Origin: Desulfatibacillum aliphaticivorans DSM 15576
Lineage (GTDB): Bacteria > Desulfobacterota > Desulfobacteria > Desulfobacterales > Desulfatibacillaceae
Length of the DNA stretch: 64,000 nt
Direction of reading: 5' to 3'
Assembly: GCF_000429905.1 (NCBI RefSeq)
Contig: NZ_AUCT01000032.1
Location: forward strand, 15,511 to 79,510
In this document: positions 40,837 to 49,010 of the stretch, in pieces
Layout: the number at the start of each line of letters is the position of its first letter
How positions within the stretch are numbered: position 1 is the stretch's first letter
The notes under the pieces: generated by a model
The model's input: the letters and a program-made list of their open reading frames with translations, nothing else
Databases searched by the model: none
Told to the model about the DNA's origin: nothing
Translations under genes and position numbers: made by a program

Positions 40837-41457
40837 TCACCCTTTGTTTAACTCCCAGGAGCGTGTTCTCATTTTTTTTTGCATCCTGGCCAGCAAATTG
40901 TACAGGCCATGGGGCGTCTTTATCTGCTTGCCGAATATGCTGATGTTCATGAATTCTATAACAAACCCGCACTGCTCCTTGGCGTCCATGTACGCAAACT
41001 CCACCCGGACCGGTTTGGAAGCTATTCGACCCCGGACCCACAAAGGGCAGCCGGCTTCTGTCAGTTTCTCCGAGGCTGCATCCACGTCGGGAACCATGAA
41101 CCCCAGGTGGTGGACGGTCATGCGGCCCTGGGGGTCAAGGGCCTGCCTGTAAAAATTTGACCCTTCTCCAGGTTCAAGCAACTCCAGTTCCTTGCCCTGG
41201 TACGTCGAAACCCCAATCCGTCCCTTAAAATCCCGGTCCTTGCCGTTTTCCGTCCACATTTGAACAGGGCCGCCGGCGATGAAAAAAGCTTGCAGCCCCT
41301 TTTGCTCCAAACGCCTGGAGGCCGTCTCGGCGTTGGCCGTCACAACGCCCAACTGATCCACGGGCCCCAGACCGGCTTCCTGCAGAAAAGGCCGCCCCAA
41401 GGAATTAACGGCTTTGGCAAAATCGTCATGGACGAGAAGATCATCCAGGTAAACCAT
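40837..41457 (-). CDS. VOC/glyoxalase-like domain protein
   Basis: A 206-residue protein with two beta-alpha-beta-beta-beta modules: FFIAGGPVQMWTENGKDRDFKGRIGVSTYQGKELELLEPGE and TVHHLGFMVPDVDAASEKLTEAGCPLWVRG (segments). HHLGFMVPDVDAA is the usual VOC signature, with His and Glu (ELELLEP) as likely metal ligands. Relatives include glyoxalase and methylmalonyl-CoA epimerase. Substrate unknown. It is the first gene of the 37090-41457 minus-strand group. Confidence 0.8.
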   Translation of the reverse strand: MVYLDDLLVHDDFAKAVNSLGRPFLQEAGLGPVDQLGVVTANAETASRRLEQKGLQAFFIAGGPVQMWTENGKDRDFKGRIGVSTYQGKELELLEPGEGSNFYRQALDPQGRMTVHHLGFMVPDVDAASEKLTEAGCPLWVRGRIASKPVRVEFAYMDAKEQCGFVIEFMNISIFGKQIKTPHGLYNLLARMQKKMRTRSWELNKG

Positions 41458-41650
41458 ACCCTCCCCCCGTTACACTTTCCAATTGTCAAAAAGATCGTCT
41501 GCCTACTTAATACAAGGCTATCCAAGGGGGAATCAAGGCAAATTTCAGACAATGGGGCGTCGTTTGGAGAAAATTAGGCGATCCCTCGTGAATTTGAGGA
41601 AAAAACAGAAGCCGCCCTGGGATGTTGGCGCCTTTTTCGGTGATTTTTAT

Positions 41651-41683
41651 CCGGTATTTCAGGAATGCGTCCTGAAATACCGG
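41651..41683. repeat. Perfect 14-base-pair inverted repeat
   Basis: CCGGTATTTCAGGA (41651-41664) and TCCTGAAATACCGG (41670-41683), separated by ATGCG. The stem is perfect. No U-run follows, so it looks more like a palindromic repeat element than a terminator. Confidence 0.85.
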
Positions 41684-41873
41684 AAAAGCAACATACCAAA
41701 GTATGCCGCTCGGTATAAATATTTGGAAATGTGTATTTTTCCGATCGTGTAAAATCCTCCACGAAAAGCAAGCAAGTCAAAAAAGAGCGAAAGCTCGCCT
41801 GCATTTTCGGTCTGTCAAAAAGGATCGATTTTGGAGGAATCGCCCCAAGGGGTTGATATCAAACATTATAGCA

Positions 41874-42108
41874 AAACAAAAAAAGCCGCTCCGGATCGGA
41901 GCGGCTTATTCTCTTTTTGTCCTGAATTTCAGGATAAAAAAGGAGGGTGACGGGGCGAGGGTCCCTGCAATGTCTTTTCAGGGAGGGTGGAGGGGGGGGG
42001 TACACTGAAAACACAGTAGCATCTGGACCCTCATCAAACCGGTTGCCCTGACTGGAGGCCTTGGATCCAGTCGGGTGGGCGGTCGGTTCTTGCCCGCGTC
42101 GCCATCTG
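41874..42108 (-). ncRNA. Candidate structured small RNA
   Basis: On the minus strand a promoter (42115-42143) is followed by about 235 bases that end in a strong terminator: stem 41883-41893 with 41897-41907, then a T-rich tail to about 41874. Inside, GGACCCTC (plus 42025-42032) pairs with GAGGGTCC (41957-41964), and an inner stem joins TGTCTTTTCAG (41971-41981) to CTGAAAACACA (42005-42015) with one mismatch. The apical loop is very C-rich on the minus strand, like SD-binding loops of some regulatory RNAs. No long open frame with a ribosome site is present. It does not match tmRNA, RNase P or SRP RNA signatures that I know; 6S RNA is not excluded. Confidence 0.5.
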
Positions 42109-42114
42109 ACGTCT

Positions 42115-42143
42115 ATAGTAAGCACATTTTGTGCCATTTGCAA
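42115..42143 (-). promoter_or_regulatory. Promoter with an internal palindrome for the small RNA candidate
   Basis: Minus strand TTGCAA (42143-42138), exactly 17 bases, TACTAT (42120-42115). The spacer contains GCACATTTTGTGC (42122-42134), a perfect palindrome that could be an operator. Confidence 0.5.
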
Positions 42144-42484
42144 CAAAAAAATATATGAAATATTTCACAAGCTCCTAAGCCCACGCCATAGGCGGGTGGA
42201 TGGAGCCCGGGGCCTGCGCCGGCTCTATGCGCTTACTACCTGCAAACCGCTTGATTTTCCAAGGGTGTCAATAATCTACCGCTTTCGTAAAAATCATGAC
42301 GCCTCTTTTGTAAGCCGGGTGGAGCGCTCCTAAACCTCCGGCGCGCAGCCTCCCTGTCAAGCGATTGCATAGCAAAAGGCCCATTCAAGACGAGCAAAGG
42401 GCCCTTTGGCAATGACAAAATTGTATTTCCTGGTCTGCAAAACCGACACTTTTGTATGCCGGCCGTACTGCTCAAGCGAAAGAA

Positions 42485-42760
42485 TCAGTGTCCGCCGCGC
42501 TTGGAAGCCTTCAACGGGTTGATCTTCACGCCTTCCTTGGTCTCGCGAGCCACATGGGTCGCCAGGTTGCAGTTGCCGTTCTTCCATTTGATGGCGGGCT
42601 CAGGGCAGGCCGTGCAGTACCAGCCGCTCTCCAGCTCCATCACGCGGGTGCAGCCTGTGCACTGTTCAACGAGAGTAAAACAGGCGCCGCCATTGTAAGA
42701 GCAGCCTTTTTTGGTCATGAAAGGACATTCTTGGCCTTTTTTGATTGTGGTGCAAAGCAT
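42485..42760 (-). CDS. PxxKW-type cysteine-rich protein
   Basis: A 91-residue protein from ATG 42760, chosen because GGGGG lies about 10 bases upstream. It has eight or more cysteines: MLCTT, ECPF, GCSYNGGACF, QCTGCTRV, YCTACPEPAIKW and GNCNL. The PAIKW motif fits the family called PxxKW cysteine-rich proteins, common in sulfate reducers; the name is from memory. The cysteine spacing suggests one or two Fe-S clusters. No enzyme is known. It is monocistronic, with an apparent shared gap of about 290 bases to the next gene. Confidence 0.78.
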   Translation of the reverse strand: MLCTTIKKGQECPFMTKKGCSYNGGACFTLVEQCTGCTRVMELESGWYCTACPEPAIKWKNGNCNLATHVARETKEGVKINPLKASKRGGH

Positions 42761-43049
42761 AGGTGAAATTCCCCCTTGCAATTAAATTTTGTTTCACCCT
42801 AATCATTTAGGGCTTTTAACGTAATCGGACAAAAGAAAAGCCAGCTTTAAGCCAAAAAGCCGGCGACTATTTCATTGGCGCGAAAAAAAAGAGCGCTTCG
42901 TACTTCTGCCTGCGCCCTTTTAGTCGCGTAACAAAAGAAACCTAATATAGAGCCGGCCCGGCCCTGTGTCAAGGAAAAATGCAAGACCGCGGATTTCATC
43001 AATAGCCGTCAAAAAACCGTCAGCTTGCCAAAGGCCGCCGGCGCCTGCT

Positions 43050-43877
43050 TCACTGGGCCGCTTTGGCCAGATATATCTTAAACCACAATTCCGTATTTTT
43101 TTGAGAAAACATTCCGGGACCGCCTTTCCCCCCGCCGGGGCCGCCCCCCCTTCCGCCTCCTGAGCCGCCAGGGCCGCCGCCCATGGCGCTCAATGCGCCG
43201 GGGGGGCCGCCGCCCCGGCCTGAGCCTCCGCCTTGGGTGGATGTCAGCACGCCCATGCCGAGGGGGCCTTCAATATCGCCGCCCCCTAAATGCTGCAGGC
43301 TGATGCGCGCTTCATACACAAACAGGTCGCAGGTGCGTCCGATGCAAACCCGGATGTCCTCCAGGGCGTCGGCGTCCTCCACCTCCAGCAGGCGCTCCTG
43401 GTCCTCTTCCGGCCCCAGGATTTGCACCTCGCCCGGCATAAATGGCTGAGGCTCCCGGCTGCCTAAGTCATCATTGCGGGGCCGCTCCATGGCGCCTGGC
43501 ATACGGTCCATGCCTCCTTCCGGCCCGCCTCTCATACCCCGGCGGACGCCCATGGCGCCCACCGGATAGCGAACGCCGAACTCCTGGTCCTCGCCTCCGT
43601 CCAGGTCGAACCATAAAGCCAGGCCCGAACGCATAGCCTGTTGGGCGAAGTTCCGGTTTCGCGAAGAAACCCGCACGTACAAATACTGGTCGTTATTGTA
43701 GGCGCCCACCATAATCCGGCTGTCTTCGTCATAATATAAAAGGCATTCCCTCCAATCGTCGTCACGGCCGTCAATGGCCAGGCTTCCGTCCAGCCATTTG
43801 CTGTGAAGCTCAGGCCGGGCGCATCCCAAAACGCCCATGGCCAGGATCAGGCAAAAAAGCAAGCAAGGTTTTTTCAT
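43050..43877 (-). CDS. Glycine-rich lipoprotein with CBM9-like domain
   Basis: A 275-residue lipoprotein from ATG 43877. The signal is LLFCLILAMGVLGC with a fitting lipobox (VLGC). A beta-rich region follows (KWLDGSLAIDGRDDDWRECLLYYDEDSRIMVGAYNNDQYLYVRVSS, segments), of the CBM9/DOMON-like type that begins with IDG-x-DDW. The centre and end are full of Gly, Pro and Met repeats (RGMRGGPEGGMDRMPGAMERP; GGGPGGSGGGRGGGPGGG), probably disordered. Role unknown. It is separated from the CAP-domain protein gene by 115 bases. Confidence 0.72.
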   Translation of the reverse strand: MKKPCLLFCLILAMGVLGCARPELHSKWLDGSLAIDGRDDDWRECLLYYDEDSRIMVGAYNNDQYLYVRVSSRNRNFAQQAMRSGLALWFDLDGGEDQEFGVRYPVGAMGVRRGMRGGPEGGMDRMPGAMERPRNDDLGSREPQPFMPGEVQILGPEEDQERLLEVEDADALEDIRVCIGRTCDLFVYEARISLQHLGGGDIEGPLGMGVLTSTQGGGSGRGGGPPGALSAMGGGPGGSGGGRGGGPGGGKGGPGMFSQKNTELWFKIYLAKAAQ

Positions 43878-43992
43878 GATTGAATATCCGCGAGTCAAGG
43901 TTTTCGTGAGGCCCGAAAGGGCCGTTTCCGCCTTGGTATTGGGTCGCGGACAAACAGGATGGGGTTACAAACTTGTATTTTTCCCTTAGCCG

Positions 43993-45546
43993 TCAGGGAA
44001 GGCCGGCCAGCTTTTTCAGAATTATGATGGCTTCCTCCACGCCGGTTCTTCCGTCGCCGTCCATGTCGTAGAGGGGAAAGTTTCCCACGCCTCTCGCCCC
44101 GGCCTGGACTTGCAGGCAGAACAGAGCGTCTTTCAAGGTCAGAACCCCGTCCTGATCCGTATCTCCGGGCCAGGGCGCCGTATAAACGGTGGGGTCGGTT
44201 CCCGAAAGAAACTCCTCCAGGTTGGTTAAACTGTCTCCGTCCGGGTTTTCCTGGCTGTCGTCATACATGGGATCCAGGCCGTAAGTCACTTCCCAGCCGT
44301 CCTCCATCAGGTCGCCTTCCGAGTCCTTGACTTTGGGGTCGGTCAAGTAACGATATTCGTCGGCGTCGTTCAGGCCGTCCTGGTCCTGGTCGCCGGTTCC
44401 GTTGGAAACCCCCAGAGCGCCGAAATGCTCCCGTTCATAACTGTCAAAAAGCAGGTCCTTGTCCGAATCCTCGCTGACGGGCATGTCCAGGAGCACACTC
44501 AAGTCCGCCACCCGAACGGTGCGGGTGACGGGAAAGGCCAGCCCCCCGCCGGTAAAGGTCACATCATACCTGCCGGAGGCGAGGATGGGCACGGCGAACC
44601 CGCCGCTGGGAGGCGTCACTGCATAATAAGACCCCCCGACAGGGGTGACGGTGACATTTCCCCCTATGCCTTCCCCGGAGTCGTAATAATCGTTGCCGTT
44701 TAGATCCTCCCAGAGCGTCCCCACCAAAAAGCGGTTGTAGTGATCCGCGGGATCCGTGTAGGCCCGGGCGAAATTTTCAGTCACAACAAGAGGGCCTACG
44801 TTAGGAAGAGAATTATTATGAGGAACCACCGCAATGCCTATGTTGTACATGTCGCCGGCTATAAAATTATCGTAAGACGTTTTGATGGACATGGTGTTGT
44901 ACCGGTGCCCCGGCGGAACCTGCATGCCGCCCTCTCCATACCCCCAGTCGATATTAAATCCCGCATGGCAGTGTATGCCGCTTCTCGCATAGGCGTAAAC
45001 GCTCATACCCACCCTGTTCCACACAAAACCGGAGGCGTCAATACGAGTCAACTGGCCGGTGTGGGTTTGGTCGTTGATTGAAATCATGTAAAGGCTATGA
45101 GCGTACGCCGCGCTGTATAAACGATTGTCAAAGGCCCCGGGAGGTTGGGCTGGCAGGGCGTCAAACTGCTCCTGCATCAAATCAAAGTCCACCCCAAAAT
45201 AGTTTGTATCGTAAGAAACATCCGAATCGTCCAGATTCGCCAAAAAATAGCCTTCCTGGGAAGGATTGGACCGGGCGCGGTTCAACAGCCACAGTTGCTG
45301 CTGTTCCAATCCGTTGGGATGCGCGTCGTCTGCTGTTTTATGGTAGGTCCACTCCACCGGGACCCCTTTAAAATCCCTGGGGTGGTCAATAACCGGCGAA
45401 GCCTCCCCTCGTTCATAGACAGGTGGATTCTCTTCGGGGGATTCATGCGCTGACGCGGAGGATGGGCGCAATGCCAAAAGGGTGACGGCCGTCGTCAAAA
45501 GCATTAGGCGCCATGCTGCTTGGAATATGTTTTTAGGGCATCCCAT
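43993..45546 (-). CDS. Secreted CAP-domain protein with dockerin-like C-terminus
   Basis: A 517-residue secreted protein. A signal peptide (about 1-33) is followed by a CAP/SCP-like domain (QQQLWLLNRARSNPSQEGYFL, AAYAHSLYMISINDQTHTG, about 80-260). Next are a fibronectin/SdrD-B-like piece (LVGTLWEDLNGNDYYDSGEG) and Ca-binding thrombospondin type 3-like repeats (DSDKDLLFD, DQDQDGLNDADEYRYLTDP, NPDGDSLTNLEEF). The end is GDTDQDGVLTLKDALFCLQV...DMDGDGRTGVEEAIIILKKLAG, two EF-hand-like loops in a dockerin-like arrangement. The start codon lies behind a hairpin holding the ribosome site (45552-45582). Extracellular; partner unknown. Confidence 0.82.
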   Translation of the reverse strand: MGCPKNIFQAAWRLMLLTTAVTLLALRPSSASAHESPEENPPVYERGEASPVIDHPRDFKGVPVEWTYHKTADDAHPNGLEQQQLWLLNRARSNPSQEGYFLANLDDSDVSYDTNYFGVDFDLMQEQFDALPAQPPGAFDNRLYSAAYAHSLYMISINDQTHTGQLTRIDASGFVWNRVGMSVYAYARSGIHCHAGFNIDWGYGEGGMQVPPGHRYNTMSIKTSYDNFIAGDMYNIGIAVVPHNNSLPNVGPLVVTENFARAYTDPADHYNRFLVGTLWEDLNGNDYYDSGEGIGGNVTVTPVGGSYYAVTPPSGGFAVPILASGRYDVTFTGGGLAFPVTRTVRVADLSVLLDMPVSEDSDKDLLFDSYEREHFGALGVSNGTGDQDQDGLNDADEYRYLTDPKVKDSEGDLMEDGWEVTYGLDPMYDDSQENPDGDSLTNLEEFLSGTDPTVYTAPWPGDTDQDGVLTLKDALFCLQVQAGARGVGNFPLYDMDGDGRTGVEEAIIILKKLAGLP

Positions 45547-45551
45547 GGCGT

Positions 45552-45582
45552 AATATCCTTAATCGATATTATTAAGGATATT
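45552..45582 (-). promoter_or_regulatory. Hairpin that can hide the ribosome site of the CAP protein gene
   Basis: AATATCCTTAAT (45552-45563) and ATTAAGGATATT (45571-45582) are perfectly complementary (12 base pairs, 7-base loop). On the minus-strand mRNA the 3' arm contains AAGGAT, 11-16 bases before ATG 45546. Folding would mask the site, so this could be a translational switch or thermosensor; it could also be the terminator of the upstream kinase gene. Confidence 0.5.
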
Positions 45583-45615
45583 TCAAGCAACATTTGTTCC
45601 AACTACACCGTTCGT

Positions 45616-47445
45616 TTATTCCTCGGGCCTGTATAGGGGAAGCGACACCGTAAAGGTGGTCCCCTCTCCAGGCTCGCTATGAACCTTGATGTCGCCCCCG
45701 TGGTCCCGGATGAACCCGTAGCACACGGACAACCCCAGGCCCACGCCCTGGACGCTGCCTTTGGTGGTGAAAAAGGTGTCGAATATCTTGCTGAGATTTT
45801 CCTCGGGGATGCCCACGCCCGTATCGGCCAGGTCAATATAAATAAAATCCCCCTGGGCCCGGCTGGTTATGGTGAAGGTCCCGCCTTCCTGCATGGCGTC
45901 TCGTGCGTTGGCGATTACGTTCAAGAACACCTGGCGCAATTGATTCTTGGAGGCCATGACAGGCTCCAGCCCCTCGGTCAGATCGCGAACCACCTTGACG
46001 TCGTTTTCCTGCAATTGCCTTTCGTGCAATAAAAGCAATTCCTCCAAAATGGTGTTGATGTCCGTGATCTGGCGCTCCTCCTGGTCCGGCTTGGAGAAGC
46101 TGAGCATCTTTTTCAGCATTTCGGAAATCCGCACCGTCTCGGATAAAGCCATGTCCAGGATTTTGCGCCGCTTGGACGTCTCGGGAATTTCCGTCTTAAG
46201 CAGTTCCAGGGTGTTCATTATGCCGAACAAGGGGTTGTTCAATTCGTGAGCCAGTTGGCTGGTGAGTTTGCCCATGGCGGCCAGCTTCTCCGATTGCAAA
46301 AGTTGATCTTTGACGCTGTTCAGCTTTTGCTCCATGCTGGCCCGCTCCCGCATGTCCACCATAATGCCTACGGACGCCATTTCCCTGCCCTGGGCGTCGT
46401 AGATGATCGCCGCCGACATGTTGGCCTCAATAAACTCCCCCGCCCGGGTTCTGGCGAGCAACGGATACGACCTTACTAATCCGCGGCCTCCGTGCTCCTG
46501 GGACCGCATCATCTTCATAACCCTTCTGGCCATGCCTTCCGGGTACACGTCCACAATGTTCATGCGTCCGATAACGTCATGGGCCTTGTAGCCCAAAAGC
46601 TCCTCAGCCCCCCGGTTCCAGATCAGGATCTCGCCTTTCATATCCGCTGCCATAATGGCGTTGGGCGAGCTTTGGATCACCTTGTCGAAAAAGTCGTGGG
46701 CTTCCTGGACCTCCCTTTCCATGAGTTTGCGTTGGGACTGGTCTACGATTATCCCTTCGTATCCCAAAACCTCGCCATAATCGTCGTAACGCACATGGCC
46801 TGCAATAATCACCGAAACCGGCTTGCCGTCCCGGGTCTTGAAATCCACTGCATAATTGGAGACCATGCCGGATTTTTCGATCATTTCCATGAACTTGTCC
46901 CGGTCTTCGGCGTTTAAATAGACGTCCCTGGCTATGTCCATGGCCAGAAACTCTTCCTTGCTGTCGTAATTCAGCATCTTCAGCAAAGCCGGATTGGCGT
47001 CCAAAAAGTTTCCCTCTTTGGAGCTGACATAGACCCCGCAGGGAACCTGATCGAACAGCCTTTCGTAATCCTGCTTGTGGGAGCGGATTCTGCGCTCCTG
47101 CTGCTTGGACCGGGTGACGTCCCGGAATATGCTCATTTTGGAGGTGGTCTGGTCCGCGTTGGTAAGGGGCAGTTCGGTGATGCGAAACACCTTGCCCACC
47201 CCTTCCAGGTCCATCTCATACTGGACCGTGGCCTGCTCTTCAAACACCTCGCGGGCGCGGCACCAGGAGCACGGCGCCTGGGATTGAATAAGCATCTCAT
47301 GGCATTTTTTGCCCGTATGGTCCCCGAAAATGCGAATCATGGCTTCGTTCATAAACTCCACCGTGTAGTCCGCATTGACCACGTAAACTCCGTCCTGCAT
47401 AGCGTGTAAAATGGAAATCAAACGAGGAGTCTCCCTATTTTCCAT
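45616..47445 (-). CDS. Soluble PAS sensor histidine kinase
   Basis: A 609-residue protein from ATG 47445 (GAGGTG upstream). There are no membrane helices. Three PAS domains are visible: about 4-110 (DGVYVVNADYTVEFMNEAMI), 120-240 (CGVYVSSKEGNFLDANPALLKML) and 250-370 (SSPNAIMAADMKGEILIWNRGAEELLGY). The kinase core has the H-box QLAHELNNPLFG (about 396-407), N box NVIANARDAMQEGG, G1 DTGVGIPEENLSKIF and G2 VGLGLSVC. The first PAS has HEMLIQSQAPCSWC, a Cys pattern. Phosphorylates an unidentified response regulator; none is adjacent. It is divergent from the SMP-30-like gene. Confidence 0.9.
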   Translation of the reverse strand: MENRETPRLISILHAMQDGVYVVNADYTVEFMNEAMIRIFGDHTGKKCHEMLIQSQAPCSWCRAREVFEEQATVQYEMDLEGVGKVFRITELPLTNADQTTSKMSIFRDVTRSKQQERRIRSHKQDYERLFDQVPCGVYVSSKEGNFLDANPALLKMLNYDSKEEFLAMDIARDVYLNAEDRDKFMEMIEKSGMVSNYAVDFKTRDGKPVSVIIAGHVRYDDYGEVLGYEGIIVDQSQRKLMEREVQEAHDFFDKVIQSSPNAIMAADMKGEILIWNRGAEELLGYKAHDVIGRMNIVDVYPEGMARRVMKMMRSQEHGGRGLVRSYPLLARTRAGEFIEANMSAAIIYDAQGREMASVGIMVDMRERASMEQKLNSVKDQLLQSEKLAAMGKLTSQLAHELNNPLFGIMNTLELLKTEIPETSKRRKILDMALSETVRISEMLKKMLSFSKPDQEERQITDINTILEELLLLHERQLQENDVKVVRDLTEGLEPVMASKNQLRQVFLNVIANARDAMQEGGTFTITSRAQGDFIYIDLADTGVGIPEENLSKIFDTFFTTKGSVQGVGLGLSVCYGFIRDHGGDIKVHSEPGEGTTFTVSLPLYRPEE

Positions 47446-47618
47446 GGCGCACCTCAATCCGGTTAATCTGTTTATTAACAGGATTCCCGATTGCTCCCAA
47501 ATAAGTCAAGCAAAACCCGGTCCATTTTATTCCGAATTTGCAGTTTTATCCGAAATAATGATATGGTTTTTTCGCCCATCCCGAAAACCCAAACCACCGG
47601 TCTTGGAAGGAATTCGCC

Positions 47619-48728
47619 ATGAAACGCCTGTTTTCCCTGTTTTTTACTTTGATATTCGTTCTGACCGCCTATTTTCTGTTTTGGCCGGTCCCCGTGGACC
47701 CGGCGGCGTGGCAGGCCCCGGAGGACCTGGGCTACACCGGGCCGTTTTCCGCCAACAACAAACTTGCGGGCCTGGAATTCGTGAACATAGGTCCCGGAAC
47801 CGGGCCCGAAGCCGTGGCCGTGGATGCGGAGGGCCGCATTTACACGGGAACGGCCCAGGGCTGGATTGTGCGTCTGGACAAGGACGGCAAGAATCCCCAA
47901 AATTGGGTCAATACCGCCGGCAGGCCCTTGGGCATGGCCTTCTCGCCCGACGGAAATCTGATAGTCGCTGACGCCGTGGAAGGTCTGTTGTCAATCGGGC
48001 CGGACGGACAAGTCGCCGTCCTGGCCAATACGGCCCAGGGAGTCCCCATCGCTTACGCGGACGACCTGGACGCCGCCCAGGACGGAAAAATCTATTTTAC
48101 CGACGCATCCGTCAAGTTCAACCCCTCCACAGTGGGAGACTCCGTGGACGCCAGCATGCTGGACCTCATCGAGCACGGCGGAAACGGCCGTTTGCTCATG
48201 TACGATCCAAACACGAAAAGGGCCTCCGTGCTGGTTGACGGGCTTCAGTTCGCCAATGGCGTGGCCGTCTCCCACGACGGCATGTCCGTCCTGTTCAACG
48301 AAACCGGCGCATACAGGGTCATGCGCTATTGGCTGGAAGGGCCTCTTAAAGGCAAGGTCACGCCGGTCCTGGAAAACCTACCGGGCTTCCCGGACAACAT
48401 CACCCGGGGCATGGACGGCCGCTACTGGGTGGCCCTGGTGGCGCCCAGGAACGCCTTGCTGGACAAGCTCTCGGATCAGCCCTTTGCGCGGAAAATCCTC
48501 GTTCGCATGCCCAAGTTCATCCGCCCCAAGGCCGAGCATTACGGACATATCTTCGCCATTAACGACCAGGGCAAGGTGCTTGTGGACCTCCAGGACCCCT
48601 CCGGTATGTTCCCGGCCAACACCAGCGCCCTGGAAACCCCCGCCCACATACTCCTGGGCAGCCTGGAAGCCCCCCACATGGCAAGGCTGGACAAAAGGCA
48701 ATTTCAAGGCCTGGGTGTGGAGCAATGA
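47619..48728 (+). CDS. SMP-30/strictosidine synthase-like beta-propeller protein
   Basis: A 369-residue protein with an N-terminal anchor or signal (LFSLFFTLIFVLTAYFLFWPVP). The body is a six-bladed propeller: GPEAVAVDAEGRIYTGTAQGWIVRLD, LGMAFSPDGNLIVADAVEGLL, then AYADDLDAAQDGKIYFTDASVKF, LLMYDPNTKRASVLVDGLQFANGVAVSHDG and GFPDNITRGMDGRYWVAL (segments). The pattern matches strictosidine synthase-like/gluconolactonase proteins, which hydrolyse lactones. Asn in PDNITRG and Glu in GPEAVAVD are possible metal ligands. Periplasmic. Followed by hairpins before the TonB gene. Confidence 0.82.
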   Translation: MKRLFSLFFTLIFVLTAYFLFWPVPVDPAAWQAPEDLGYTGPFSANNKLAGLEFVNIGPGTGPEAVAVDAEGRIYTGTAQGWIVRLDKDGKNPQNWVNTAGRPLGMAFSPDGNLIVADAVEGLLSIGPDGQVAVLANTAQGVPIAYADDLDAAQDGKIYFTDASVKFNPSTVGDSVDASMLDLIEHGGNGRLLMYDPNTKRASVLVDGLQFANGVAVSHDGMSVLFNETGAYRVMRYWLEGPLKGKVTPVLENLPGFPDNITRGMDGRYWVALVAPRNALLDKLSDQPFARKILVRMPKFIRPKAEHYGHIFAINDQGKVLVDLQDPSGMFPANTSALETPAHILLGSLEAPHMARLDKRQFQGLGVEQ

Positions 48729-48856
48729 TTCAAAGAAATTGTTGCAATATGTCAGTTTAAACCCTGTTGACACAACATACAAATTACGTTAGGGATTCGT
48801 TAGAAAAAGAGGCGGAAGAATTCGCCCGCGAGTTAAGGCAGTTACAATTGTTTTAA

Positions 48857-48949
48857 AACGGCGTTTCAAACGCCGTAAAAATTAAAGTCGGTTAAGAAGG
48901 CCGCGAAGGCCGTTTGTATTTTTTGCAAACGGACTCGCGGCCTTTTTTT
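48857..48949 (+). terminator. Palindrome and strong terminator hairpin before the TonB receptor gene
   Basis: A palindrome ACGGCGTTTCAAACGCCGT lies at about 48858-48876. Next, AAGGCCGCG...CCGTTTG (48897-48916) pairs with CAAACGG...CGCGGCCTT (48925-48944), followed by TTTTTTTG. It ends about 60 bases before the GTG at 49011, so it either ends the SMP-30-like transcript or is an attenuator in the TonB leader. Confidence 0.7.
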
Positions 48950-49010
48950 GTTGGGAGGGGGCGAATTATCGCCTGTAATTTAAATTTGTTAGGATAGAGA
49001 GGGAGAGGAA

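Larger units (their letters stand above)
41458..42484. other. Long region without a convincing protein gene
   Basis: Short frames here have no ribosome site and no recognisable product. The region holds a 14-base-pair inverted repeat (41651-41683), a promoter-to-terminator RNA candidate on the minus strand (42143-41874), and, at 42144-42484, no feature I can name beyond short palindromes such as TGAAATATTTCA (42156-42167). Confidence 0.6.

Noticed and set aside
41483..42146. Short open frames in the 41.5-42.1 kb gap as genes
   Set aside because: They have no ribosome sites, run across inverted repeats and a terminator, and show no recognisable product; the minus-strand one coincides with the RNA candidate.
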